Counted from the stretch's first letter, positions 1-7,164 are shown. The stretch: 64,000 nt of DNA from an uncultured Prevotellaceae bacterium (GCA_900316285.1 ONCG01000016.1:1-64000), one strand, 5' to 3'. Program-made: numbers and translations. The notes: generated from the sequence alone by a model not told the origin.

Positions 1-30
1 CGCAGCAGCTTTACACGGCAGCTCTACTGC

Positions 31-486
31 CTACATCTGCACATGCACCCAGCAGCTCCCCCCTCCCTGCAGGGGAGGGGCAGGGGGAGAGGCCCTTCCG
101 ATGTATGTGTATGTCACATACTTATTTTGTCTCAATATGTCAAAGATCACTTTTGCATAGTCGAGGTTGTCGCAATGGATGTCGGCAGCCTTTCCTTGCA
201 GGTGTCGGGAATTCGGTACGCCCCCGACTCGGGCGTTCAGACGCTTCGAGCGATACCCGCTATTGATGTAGACGGGTGCGCCTATGGTATCTCTTAACGG
301 TTGCAACACGAGGACGCACAACTTCTGCAGGTTCTGCACCACCTCCAGCGTCGGTGTGTCTTGCAACTTCCGATGGCTCGTCGCCACCATCTCCTCTAAC
401 GTGAAATTCCTACTTAATCGAAACCCACCCCCTTCCCCTCCCGAGGGGAGTGGAGTCTGATTACCTTTTCCTTTTTGCTGTTTCAT
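31..486 (-). CDS. Peptidase M15 family (M15_3-like) cell-wall hydrolase
   Basis: A 151-aa protein of the zinc DD-/LD-carboxypeptidase M15 type, as found in phage endolysins and in the Bacteroidetes VapE-HU cassette. Visible motifs: SGYRS (76-80), then SRHLQGKAAD (93-102), which supplies the His95 and Asp102 zinc ligands, and a final WVHVQ (146-150) whose His148 would be the third ligand. Two stretches look foreign. Residues 11-22 (Pro-Ser-Gly-Gly-Glu-Gly-Gly) and 131-144 (SPPAPPLQGGGS) are translations of the G/C-rich palindromic spacer repeats common in this window, inserted without breaking the frame. The second lies between the last helix and the strand carrying His148. It has no signal peptide, and is the last gene of the minus-strand cassette. 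Activity is plausible but unproven given the insertion. Confidence 0.8.
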   Translation of the reverse strand: MKQQKGKGNQTPLPSGGEGGGFRLSRNFTLEEMVATSHRKLQDTPTLEVVQNLQKLCVLVLQPLRDTIGAPVYINSGYRSKRLNARVGGVPNSRHLQGKAADIHCDNLDYAKVIFDILRQNKYVTYTYIGRASPPAPPLQGGGSCWVHVQM

Positions 487-855
487 GATTCATGATTTTT
501 AATTCCCCCCCATGTGGATACGCTGCAGCTGTAGGGGCAGACCCTTTTGCTACCCTCCTTCGGAGGGGCTGGGGGAGGTCGTCTGTCCGAACAATAACGA
601 GTCGCTGCGCGAGAAATTTTTCAAAAATCTATTCCAAAATCTTTCAAAATAATTCATGTTCAATTTATGATAATTCATGTTTAAAGACTTCCGTGAAGGC
701 TGCGATTAAGCGAGAGAAGAGCGATGCTTGCATCAGCTTTTCCGAGCGTGAGCAGACTCGACCGAAGGTCAAATCTGTGTAATCCGTGGAGCAAAAAACA
801 TTTTGTTAAATTTTGAATTAAATTTTTGATAAATTTCTCGCGAAGCGATCCCCTT
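487..855. repeat. Repeat-filled spacer between smalltalk and M15 genes
   Basis: No gene seen. It holds one half of the GTAGGGGCAG element (from 531), a CTCCTTCGGAGG palindrome, an AT-rich block with TCAAAAAT words (about 605-650) whose inverted copy is at about 800-845, and a block at about 694-771 (GCGATGCTTGCATCAGC, TCGACCGAAGGTCAAA) that recurs in inverted orientation at about 16745-16850. The two AT-rich blocks face each other, so the spacer as a whole is loosely palindromic. Confidence 0.6.
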
Positions 856-1032
856 CTAGACCAGCGTGCTGAGGTGATGAAGCCAGCCAGTGCCCACGAT
901 GGTGCCGCCCAGCAGGGCAACACCTTCGGCAGGGGCACCGGAAGCAGCGGTGGTTACTGACAGCGTCGAGCCGATGGCGGTGAGAATCGCCACGATGAGC
1001 TGGATGATGTACTTAATAATTTCCTTTTTCAT
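856..1032 (-). CDS. Smalltalk-family small membrane protein (58 aa)
   Basis: A 58-aa ORF too short for usual gene finding. It starts MKKEIIKYIIQLIVAILTAI, a short basic N-terminus followed by one hydrophobic segment (5-30), then Thr/Ala/Gly-rich residues and LHHLSTLV at the end. This matches the small proteins NCBI names 'smalltalk', which lie beside HU-like and VapE genes in Bacteroidetes. Those are usually shorter (about 30-40 aa), so residues 30-58 are an extra tail here. The position between the HU-like gene and the M15 peptidase is as expected. The function of the family is unknown. Confidence 0.72.
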   Translation of the reverse strand: MKKEIIKYIIQLIVAILTAIGSTLSVTTAASGAPAEGVALLGGTIVGTGWLHHLSTLV

Positions 1033-1063
1033 TTTTTTACTGATTGTTTTAATTGTTAATGCT

Positions 1064-1173
1064 TAGAGCTATGCTCTGTTACTTATAGAGCTATGCTCCG
1101 TACGATACAGAGCTATGCTCTAGAGGGAAAGGAGGCATGCTCCGTAGCATGCAGAGCATGCCTCCAGTTGGTG
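1064..1173. repeat. Five tandem 22-bp units with palindromic cores
   Basis: Units begin near 1064, 1086, 1108, 1130 and 1152, exactly 22 bp apart. The first three carry AGAGCTATGCTC, a near palindrome; the last two carry GGCATGCTCC and AGAGCATGCC. The array lies just upstream of the smalltalk gene (start at 1032) on its strand. The same 22-bp period and core, with AGCATAGCT or AGCATTGCT centres, recur at 27564-27695 and 60907-60972. Confidence 0.75.
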
Positions 1174-1659
1174 ATAGAGAGTCCCCCCTACTGCCCCCGA
1201 GGGAGCTTCTATAGTTTTCGAGGCTGTTGTGTCTGCCCTACGGCTAGATGTCGCGTGGCCCCGTGTAGGGGGCTGGCGGAGGTAGCGATAGATGCCTGCG
1301 GCGCAACGTATAATTCTCATCAATTAACCGTAAATTATCCATTAATAATTTTTGATTGATTTTGAATCAGATTTTTGAAAGATTTTGAGGCCGATAGGCC
1401 GACCCTTCTTGTTCGGGCAGACACGGGGGGCTGCCCCTACCGTTAGGTGTTCCGCTCTCAACGGTTCTTCGCTCGGCTTTCTTTCCCCGCTTCGCTCTGA
1501 AAGCGCCACCCTTCGGGATGTCGAGCGGCCGCTTTCGTAGCTTTAGCGGAGAAAGAACAGCGCGTAGCGCATCTGAACCCTTCTTAACGTTCTCAACAGT
1601 TCTTAACAGCGCGCAGCGCATCTGAACCCCTTAACCAGCCCCCCTACGGGGGGCGGAGG
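1174..1659. repeat. Mosaic of spacer repeats downstream of the HU-like gene
   Basis: No gene seen. The parts recognised are: a CCCCCTAC...CCCGAGGG block with TTCTATAG (about 1184-1215), which also occurs in frame inside the VapE gene (3945-3970); an AT-rich TTTTTGAAAGATTTTG block (about 1360-1390); a CTGCCCCTAC element on the minus strand (1411-1440); a GCTTTCTTTCCCCGC...GAGCGGCCGCTTTCG block (1464-1540), whose inverted copies lie at about 4547-4622 and 61004-61080; and CTTAACAGCGCGCAGCGC words (1570-1630) related to 59551-59660. Confidence 0.6.
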
Positions 1660-2103
1660 TTAAGGCTCGTCTTCCTTGACGACATCGTTCTCCGGCGTCT
1701 CTTCCACGGTGAGGCCTTCGAGGAACACCTTGCGGCGGCGGTTGCCGTCGGCAGAGCTCCAGTGAGTCTCGGGCTGGAAGTTCACACGCGAACCCACGAC
1801 GTGCTTCGCGGCGGAGAAGTCCTTCGCGGTGTCGGCGGGCTTCGTCTTCAGACCGATCTTGAACGAGCCGAGGCCGTCGAGGCTGACGCGGTACGACTCC
1901 TGGAGCCAGAGCTTCATGACGTTCACCAGCTCGTCGAGCACGGCGATGACGTCGGCACGCTTCACAGAGACGTTGTCCTGGATCATCTGTGCGAGATCCT
2001 TCGTGGTCTTCGGGGTTTTCGGATAGATGGCGCGAGCGTACCACTTGCCGCGGTTCTTCGACTCAGCGCGGTTGTCTTGAAACAACTTGTACTTAATTGC
2101 CAT
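1660..2103 (-). CDS. HU-like DNA-binding protein (Bacteroidetes HU-HIG type)
   Basis: 147 aa, the usual length for the long Bacteroidetes branch of the HU/IHF family (starts MAIKYKLFQDNR, then KWYARAI). The HU fold spans about residues 1-125, with the alpha-helical dimerisation part DLAQMIQDNVSVKRADV at 36-52 and VSLDGLGSFKIGL at about 74-86. Unlike HU-alpha, the strands begin with a wing of about 20 residues. The acidic tail (EETPENDVVKEDEP) is typical. Product binds DNA without strong sequence preference. It is the middle gene of the VapE-DUF4248-HU-smalltalk-M15 cassette, and a promoter-like box lies 94 bp upstream. Confidence 0.88.
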   Translation of the reverse strand: MAIKYKLFQDNRAESKNRGKWYARAIYPKTPKTTKDLAQMIQDNVSVKRADVIAVLDELVNVMKLWLQESYRVSLDGLGSFKIGLKTKPADTAKDFSAAKHVVGSRVNFQPETHWSSADGNRRRKVFLEGLTVEETPENDVVKEDEP

Positions 2104-2196
2104 AGTTTTGATTGTTTTAAATGTTAATAATTTGGGTTACGCAGGCTCACTCTTCGAGCGTTGCGAGCAATTGTTGATGCATCTCGATTGCAATGG

Positions 2197-2204
2197 CAAA
2201 GGTA
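2197..2204 (-). promoter_or_regulatory. -7 box TACCTTTG for the HU-like gene
   Basis: Reads TACCTTTG on the minus strand, matching the Bacteroidetes -7 consensus TAnnTTTG. A TTG lies 17 bp upstream, closer than the usual 19-21. The four 10-bp repeats at 2231-2270 sit directly upstream. Confidence 0.55.
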
Positions 2205-2230
2205 CGACATCCCGCAACTATCAATCGTGC

Positions 2231-2270
2231 GTTTCCATGCGTTTTCGTGCGTTTCCATGCGTTTCTATGC
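2231..2270. repeat. Four tandem 10-bp repeats upstream of the HU-like promoter
   Basis: Four consecutive 10-mers: GTTTCCATGC, GTTTTCGTGC, GTTTCCATGC, GTTTCTATGC. The one-helical-turn period would place identical bases on one face of the DNA. The array lies between the DUF4248 stop (2279) and the HU-like promoter box, as expected of an operator or iteron, but the binding protein is unknown. Confidence 0.7.
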
Positions 2271-2278
2271 AATAAACC

Positions 2279-2488
2279 TCATGGCTCGCCGAGAAAATAG
2301 ACGATTTGCCGCACGGCCTCAGCCGAATAGAACTTCGCAAAGCGGCTCTGATGGCATCTGTGAAGGGCTGCCACCAGCTCGGGACAATTCCGTATCCATT
2401 GCGCCAGGTGGTTCGTGGCCACGCGCGGATCGCTGTCGGGGAAGTAGAGCATGGCGAGCTCCGACTTTCCATAACTTCTTATCTCCAT
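2279..2488 (-). CDS. DUF4248 family protein
   Basis: A 69-aa protein starting MEIRSYGKSELAMLYFP and ending AVRQIVYFLGEP, the conserved ends of the Bacteroidetes DUF4248 family. Between them lie WIRNCPELVAAL and FYSAEAVR. The pattern (helix, Tyr/Phe-Pro turn, helix-turn-helix-like centre) suggests a small DNA-binding or adaptor protein, but the function is not known. It sits between VapE and HU as in other Bacteroidetes cassettes. Confidence 0.82.
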   Translation of the reverse strand: MEIRSYGKSELAMLYFPDSDPRVATNHLAQWIRNCPELVAALHRCHQSRFAKFYSAEAVRQIVYFLGEP

Positions 2489-2554
2489 AACCTGTCTGTT
2501 TTTTATTGATGATTTGCTTTCGAGTCAAAATAGATGAATGCTATGCAGCCAACT

Positions 2555-2651
2555 GTAGGGGCAGACCCCCGTGTCTGCCCGAGGCTGATAGGATGTATGG
2601 GCATGCTGGTTGTTCGCTCTTGTTCGGGCAGACACGGGGGTCTGCCCCTAC
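2555..2651. repeat. Inverted pair of the CTGCCCCTAC element
   Basis: The left arm GTAGGGGCAGACCCCCGTG (from 2555) is matched by its inverted copy ending CACGGGGGTCTGCCCCTAC at 2651. The loop holds unrelated DNA (about 40 bp). Further copies lie at 531, 1411, 14764, 16580, 57762-57846 and 59421-59539. As RNA each pair would form a very stable hairpin. Confidence 0.8.
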
Positions 2652-2773
2652 GCTGGGTGCAGGACTACTGTCCCTTTTCTCCCCCTTTATGCCCTTTATG
2701 CCCTTTATACCTTCGACTCGCGAATTTTATGTCACAATGCCACATTTGACGAATTATCATGAAAATATCTCAC

Positions 2774-2799
2774 GCGTACACACGTGCGCAGGTGTACGC
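2774..2799. repeat. 8-bp inverted repeat just downstream of VapE
   Basis: GCGTACAC (2774-2781) and GTGTACGC (2792-2799), separated by 10 bp that also contain the self-complementary words ACGT and TGCGCA. It lies 13 bp past the VapE stop on its transcript and upstream of DUF4248. It could be an operator, a processing hairpin or a replication-protein site. Confidence 0.45.
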
Positions 2800-2811
2800 A
2801 GGAGGATTTTT

Positions 2812-4314
2812 TCAGAATGCAGCGTCATTTGCGTCAATTGCGTCATCGGTCCGTCCGTCTTCCGGTTTGGCGTCGCAGGCTTTCATCCGCTGGCGGGCCT
2901 TGATTTCATCGGCACTATAGGCCACGACGATATATCCGCGCTCACCATGCGACCGCATTCGCTGGAAGCCCAGATCGGTCATGGCGCGTCCCACCTTGTT
3001 CGCATTGAGCTTTTGAACCAGGTTGCCGCTGATGGACTGCAGGATATAGGTGGCCGTGACGAACTCGCCCGTCTCGCCCTCATGGGGCAGGCGGAACCGC
3101 TCGCTGATCAGTTCACGTTCTATCTGCGGCGTCTCAAAGGCAGCATTGTGGCCAGAGAGTCGCGCAATCTCCTCCCGTGAGAACCAGAAGCGGAAGCCCT
3201 GTTTGTATAGTGCGTACGCCTGGGAATAGATGCCGTCGTAGTCGAAGGGGACCTCGCGCGGTGAGGTGATATTCTCCACCTCGAATGGCAGCCACCGGCG
3301 GTTGCCCGTGGGGTCGGAAAGGAACTGAGCATTATTTCCCGTGCCACAGAACGAGGCGATGTGCTTGCGGTGCTCATGGAAGTGGGCATACGCGGCCCGC
3401 TCGTCTATCGACGGCATCGTCACTGCCGCCTTCAGTTGGTTGAGCTCGGCAGGGCGCATCGTGTCAAGTTCCTCACAGCACACCAGCCCATACTGCGCCA
3501 GCGTTAGCAGGTCGTCGCGCCCCATTCTGTTCGCGTTGGTCTTCGTATAGAAATAACTCGACAGCTCCGGCGGCAACAGGTGGTTGAACCATGTCGTCTT
3601 GTATGACCCCTGCTCGCCTATCAGCACCAGGATGACATTGTTCACCACACTGTCGTCAACCCATCCCGCCACCATGCCTACCAGCCACTTCGTCAGGTAC
3701 TCCGCAAAGAGCATCTGTTCCTTCACGTCGCCCTTCACGTTCACCGAGAGCGACATCGCCAGGATATGATTCCCGCCGTCCCATTTCGGCAGGCGCTCCA
3801 GATAGAACTTGAACGGATGGAACTCTGGCACGAAATCAGACTCTATCACCCTGTACATATCCTGCACCCGCACCATCTTCGTCGCCGACAGCTCTGCCCA
3901 CAGCGAGTTGACGACACGGTCGCAGATGGGCTGCCAAGCCCCCCCTACGGCCCCCGAGGGGGTTTCTATAGACCAAGATGCTATTGTGTCCCCCTCGGGG
4001 GCGACTGGGGCGACTGGGGTCTTTAGAGCAGCCACCGGTGTGGCTGCGGCCCCACCAAGGGGAGCGAATCCCTCATTCGCGACGGAGGACTTTAGAGCAG
4101 CCACCGGTGTGGCTGCGGCCCCACAAAGGGGAGCAAATCCCTCATTTGCGACGGAGGACGAAAGGGGGACTCTATATTCCACCCTTTTTGTAATCACATT
4201 ATGCCGCAACAGGATCCTATCCATGAGGAAGTTCTGGATGTCCTCCACTGTTGCCATGTACTCCTTCCAGTTCGGTTTCCTCTCACCGCCGGTCTTTTTC
4301 TTCTTATTGCTCAT
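2812..4314 (-). CDS. VapE-like primase/helicase (virulence-associated E family) with C-terminal DUF3874-like domain
   Basis: A 500-aa P-loop protein. The Walker A is GEQGSYKTT (233-241), the Walker B-like stretch CCEELD (279-284), and the family signature WLPFEVENI follows. Residues 128-180 (DRVVNSLWAE, VPEFHPFKFYLERLP) are typical of VapE proteins in Bacteroidetes; about 405-480 resembles DUF3874. Residues 52-126 are absent from normal family members as I know them. They consist of two perfect-frame 23-aa repeats (ANEGFAPL.GAAATPVAALK at 53-75 and 76-98) followed by a translation of a CCCGAGGGGG spacer repeat. The normal sequence resumes at WQPICDR. The insert is in a linker before the ATPase core, so the protein may still work. 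It is the first gene of the minus-strand cassette; role in phage-like or island replication is inferred. Confidence 0.85.
   Translation of the reverse strand: MSNKKKKTGGERKPNWKEYMATVEDIQNFLMDRILLRHNVITKRVEYRVPLSSSVANEGFAPLCGAAATPVAALKSSVANEGFAPLGGAAATPVAALKTPVAPVAPEGDTIASWSIETPSGAVGGAWQPICDRVVNSLWAELSATKMVRVQDMYRVIESDFVPEFHPFKFYLERLPKWDGGNHILAMSLSVNVKGDVKEQMLFAEYLTKWLVGMVAGWVDDSVVNNVILVLIGEQGSYKTTWFNHLLPPELSSYFYTKTNANRMGRDDLLTLAQYGLVCCEELDTMRPAELNQLKAAVTMPSIDERAAYAHFHEHRKHIASFCGTGNNAQFLSDPTGNRRWLPFEVENITSPREVPFDYDGIYSQAYALYKQGFRFWFSREEIARLSGHNAAFETPQIERELISERFRLPHEGETGEFVTATYILQSISGNLVQKLNANKVGRAMTDLGFQRMRSHGERGYIVVAYSADEIKARQRMKACDAKPEDGRTDDAIDANDAAF
4021..4158. repeat. 69-bp tandem duplication inside the VapE-like gene
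   Basis: Two copies of a 69-bp unit (4021-4089 and 4090-4158) that differ at only a few positions. Sixty-nine bases are exactly 23 codons, so the duplication keeps the reading frame. Each unit contains GCAGCCACCGGTGTGGCTGC, an almost perfect palindrome, and GAATCCCTCATTCGC. Confidence 0.9.
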
Positions 4315-4686
4315 GTCTTTTTATTCATTTTATTGAAAGGGTTTCGCTCGGCTCTGCCATTTATGGGGGTCGCTTCGCGAGATTTAGAGCCCCTTGATAA
4401 GGGGCGGCTATCGCTCGGCGACGTAGGAGACGCTTTCAGAGCGCAGCGGGGAAAGAATGCAGGGTTTTTATCGCTTCGCGAAAAATTTATCAAAAATCTT
4501 ATTCAAAATCTATCAAAATTACTTATGGATAATTCTTTCTCCGCTGCGCTACGAAAGCGGCCGCTCGACATCCCGAAGGGTGGCGCTTTCAGAGCGAAGC
4601 GGGGAAAGAAAGCCGAGCGATAGCCGTCCCTTATCAAGGGACTCTAAATGTTTTTCCTCTTCCATACAAATAGAGATTGGTCACGG
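4315..4686. repeat. Repeat-filled leader of the VapE-like gene
   Basis: No gene seen. It contains GAGCCCCTTGATAAGGGGC (about 4387-4405, again at about 14695 and 14820), an AT-rich TCAAAAATCTTATTC block (4490-4517), the GCGGCCGCTCGACATCCC...GCGGGGAAAGAAAGCCGAGCG block (4557-4621), and CCCTTATCAAGGG (about 4625-4637). If the promoter at 4687 is used, all of this is transcribed as a leader of about 370 nt with many hairpins. Confidence 0.55.
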
Positions 4687-4718
4687 CAAAGATACGAAAA
4701 ACAAAAGACCCCGACAAA
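4687..4718 (-). promoter_or_regulatory. Promoter for the VapE cassette with overlapping inverted repeat
   Basis: On the minus strand TTTG (4715-4718), 20 bp, TATCTTTG (4687-4694): a textbook Bacteroidetes promoter. The -33 element lies inside CCGACAAAAATTGTCGG (4711-4727), a 7-bp inverted repeat with a 3-bp centre, a likely repressor site. Confidence 0.7.
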
Positions 4719-4785
4719 AATTGTCGGAGCCTTCGGAGCGTTTTCAGAACATTCAGAAGCATTTTCCGAATATTTAGAATCATTT

Positions 4786-5370
4786 TCAGAATCTCAACGG
4801 CTCTTCCTTATCCAGTTCTTTCATGAGAGCCTTCCCCAACTTCACCATCTGCTCATGCGCCCCCTGACTGCCCCAACTGTCGGGCATCCCATCGAGCTTG
4901 CCGCTCGTCATCGGCTTCTGGATGGCATCGAAGTTGCACTCATAAGGCAGCTTCACCGTAAACGGCCACGTGCTGACGTCCCTCACAAACTGGCTGAACC
5001 CTTTCTTATAGCCTTTGATCTGACACACCCGATAGACTACCGCCCACGACGTGCTGGCAAACCAAAGCCCGTCGCTTGCCGTCTTCTCTATAGCCCTGAT
5101 CACGGCTTCAGGGACAGGACGCTGCGTATTCTCGACGGGTGCATCACGCGACGTCTTGAGCCACCTGTCGGACGCAAAGTTCTGGGTGTTCACGCTGTCA
5201 ATGCGCTGCCCCACGGAGTTGTAATAGTTGATAGTGATGTTGCCGTTCTTGTTCGGATGGTCGTGCAGCAGTTCGCCGAGCTTGTCCACCATCTGCCTGA
5301 TGATCTCTGAGGGTGACGGCTCACCGCCCAGACCCTCCTGATTGTTAGGATTGTCTTCTTTGTTGTTCAT
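4786..5370 (-). CDS. Hypothetical protein upstream of VapE cassette
   Basis: Not recognised. With the start at 5370 (MNNKEDNPNNQEG) it is 194 aa, soluble, with an Asn/Gly/Pro-rich first 30 residues and a mixed alpha/beta body (EIIRQMVDKLGELLHDHP, ITINYYNSVGQRID). Its C-terminal half, about 95-160 (WFASTSWAVVYRVCQIKGYK), reads like a conserved domain. A longer frame opens at 5520, but its extra 50 residues lie inside the near-palindrome at 5463-5589 and do not look like protein, so 5370 is preferred. Position next to VapE suggests it is part of the same island. The promoter at 5635-5666 would give it a structured leader of about 260 nt. Confidence 0.6.
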   Translation of the reverse strand: MNNKEDNPNNQEGLGGEPSPSEIIRQMVDKLGELLHDHPNKNGNITINYYNSVGQRIDSVNTQNFASDRWLKTSRDAPVENTQRPVPEAVIRAIEKTASDGLWFASTSWAVVYRVCQIKGYKKGFSQFVRDVSTWPFTVKLPYECNFDAIQKPMTSGKLDGMPDSWGSQGAHEQMVKLGKALMKELDKEEPLRF

Positions 5371-5462
5371 TGTCGAATGAAGTTTAATATTAAATAAAAG
5401 GTTGTCGTTAATGTACGTATTGCGATTTAGGAAAAGGTGGGGCACAATTAGATAAAAACAAT

Positions 5463-5589
5463 ACTTCCGGGCTAACGCCAATGAACCCAATCCAGAGATG
5501 TTTCTACCAAAAATGCCCACACCATAAGGTGTGAGCTGGCAGACAATCTTTCTCTGGATAAACTTACTTTTTGGCGTTATTTCGGAAGT
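5463..5589. repeat. 127-bp near-palindrome (MITE-like or structured leader)
   Basis: Four nested complementary arm pairs in register: ACTTCCG (5463-5469) with CGGAAGT (5583-5589); TAACGCCA (5473-5480) with TGGCGTTA (5572-5579); ATCCAGAGA (5490-5498) with TCTCTGGAT (5551-5559); and CACACC (5518-5523) with GGTGTG (5528-5533) at the tip. It has no similarity to the G/C-rich repeats of the window. It lies between promoter 5635-5666 and the gene starting at 5370. Confidence 0.8.
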
Positions 5590-5634
5590 TTACAAGAAAG
5601 CTGTCATAGCTCCATAATAGCAATATGTTGGGTG

Positions 5635-5666
5635 CAAAGGTACTCTAAATCTTTGACACACCCAAA
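5635..5666 (-). promoter_or_regulatory. Promoter for the gene at 4786-5370
   Basis: Minus strand TTTG (5663-5666), 20 bp, TACCTTTG (5635-5642): perfect Bacteroidetes spacing. The inferred transcript starts near 5628 and runs through the near-palindrome. Confidence 0.7.
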
Positions 5667-5882
5667 TAATTATGGTTATTTTCTTCTTATGGACTCATTT
5701 TTCTCTTCATTAAAAAGTTTTATCTTTACTTGGTTATTACTTTCTATTAATCATTTTTATCTTCTTTCAAGATGTTAAATACTTCTAGTATAAGTTAGAC
5801 CTGAAACGTGACGGCACGGATTCCCTTGCACTACAACTCCTGTGAGCGCCACTGCTGCAGTAGACAAACACTGTGGTTGCAT
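5667..5882. other. AT-rich intergenic stretch, nothing recognised
   Basis: About 215 bp of mostly AT-rich DNA between the promoter at 5635-5666 and the stop of the C39 gene. No ORF, convincing terminator or repeat was seen. Confidence 0.5.
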
Positions 5883-7130
5883 TCATTCCTTCAAGGGATG
5901 GAACAGCTTGTTTTTCAACCCCGTCTTTTCAATTTCTTCTCGTGTATAGACAGGTCTATATCGCATAGTTCCGTTATTGACACCTTCGCCTGCCAAATAG
6001 TAACGGTTTTTCCATCCTTTGGGAACAAACTCTCCTTGACCGCCAATATCACCGATTTTCATTCCGTGATGGTAAAGACACGTCGTTATCATCACCTCTG
6101 AATGTGCTGAATATCCTTGTTTCATATACTGGTCTAGACACGTTAGTGCCCTATTGGAATAGCGGCAGATTGGGTTGAATCCCTTGATGCAGTTTTTGTA
6201 GGTAACTCCGGCCCTGTTGCCTTGACGCCACCAGTACCACAGGCCGTTCCGCTCCTCGTCATACCGCTCTATATGGCAACTCAGGAAGTCGTAGTCAGCA
6301 AGGTTCTTCCTGCAATCCTCCATCAGTGTCAGCCAATTTCCCGTGAATACCACATCATATTCCACAAACCAGTAATGGGCGTAGTATGGATGTAGTAGAT
6401 AGAAACTCATACCGGGAAAATGGGTGCTGCCAGGTAAGAGAGTACTTTCCATTTGGTTATAACCCAATGTGGTCAGGTCGGCCTCTGACACCACATCATG
6501 TGGGATTTCTGTAGGTATGTGGGCATGGTTCTCCGACCTGTTGTGGTAAAGCAGAATCAACTCATACTGGCCATGAGACAGTTCTTCTGAAATTTTCATG
6601 CATTGTTTCCTTATCGAGTCATTAAAGAAATGGGTCAATAGCACGACTACCTGCTTCTGGCACTGCTTTTGTCCTTTTCTTCTACTTCTTTGGTATGGTG
6701 CAATGCCTTCTGCCTTGTCCATCACCAAAATAACGCCATGATCCTCGTTTTTAGCATACCAATCCGTGCAGAATGCCTTGATACTATAGGTAATCTTTCC
6801 TTTGGAAGGATCCAAGACAACGATACTTCCCCCAGAAAAGCCTGAAATCACAACGAAATGATTCTCGTTTACGTATGCAATTACAGGAAACTGAAGGCTA
6901 TTCTGTAAATCATCAATGTTGCATTTAATGGCAATGGCACGCAAGCCTAAAAGGAATGCGGCATCACAGAGACTGTGGACAGACATTCCTTTTACTGAAA
7001 GCTTGCACAACATGGATAACTCTTCATACGTAACAGGCTCTGGAAGAAAGTGGTCTGCCACCATTTTCAATGCTGCCACGCCACAGTCGTTAAATGCTTT
7101 CTGTCTGACTAGAGCAAGCCGATTTCCCAT
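5883..7130 (-). CDS. C39 peptidase domain fused to DUF3405-like glycosyltransferase domain
   Basis: A 415-aa two-domain protein. Residues 1-145 are a papain-like C39 peptidase with the full catalytic set: Gln10 (oxyanion), Cys16 in FNDCGVAALKM, His91 in NENHFVVISGF and Asp107 in IVVLDPSKG. C39 enzymes cut leader peptides after double glycine and are normally the N-terminal part of an ABC exporter; here there are no membrane segments or ATPase. Residues about 165-415 resemble DUF3405-type GT-A glycosyltransferases: WFVEYDVVFTGNW (acidic, DXD-like EYD), DFLSCHIERY, GFNPICRYSNRAL, HSEVMITTCLYHHG and GEFVPKGW. The gene follows the MG2-like gene by 34 bp and should be co-transcribed with it. The fusion suggests cutting and glycosylation of the same substrate, which is inference. 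No signal peptide, so probably cytoplasmic. Confidence 0.75.
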   Translation of the reverse strand: MGNRLALVRQKAFNDCGVAALKMVADHFLPEPVTYEELSMLCKLSVKGMSVHSLCDAAFLLGLRAIAIKCNIDDLQNSLQFPVIAYVNENHFVVISGFSGGSIVVLDPSKGKITYSIKAFCTDWYAKNEDHGVILVMDKAEGIAPYQRSRRKGQKQCQKQVVVLLTHFFNDSIRKQCMKISEELSHGQYELILLYHNRSENHAHIPTEIPHDVVSEADLTTLGYNQMESTLLPGSTHFPGMSFYLLHPYYAHYWFVEYDVVFTGNWLTLMEDCRKNLADYDFLSCHIERYDEERNGLWYWWRQGNRAGVTYKNCIKGFNPICRYSNRALTCLDQYMKQGYSAHSEVMITTCLYHHGMKIGDIGGQGEFVPKGWKNRYYLAGEGVNNGTMRYRPVYTREEIEKTGLKNKLFHPLKE

Positions 7131-7164
7131 ATTCTTCTATCAGTACTTCTAAACCGTAACCAGT

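Noticed and set aside
1064-1173. CRISPR array
   Set aside because: Units are contiguous 22-mers with no unique spacers, and no cas genes are present; it is a tandem repeat. The same applies to 27564-27695.
2731-2750. GTCACAATG...CATTTGAC palindrome near the DUF4248 promoter region
   Set aside because: Only four base pairs of each arm match in register; too weak to report as an operator.
5371-5520. N-terminal extension of the hypothetical gene ending at 4786
   Set aside because: Its 50 extra codons lie in the near-palindrome 5463-5589 and the AT-rich leader, and do not read as protein.
5463-5589. Integron attC site
   Set aside because: The arms do not match the RYYYAAC/GTTRRRY core motifs of attC and no integrase gene is in view.
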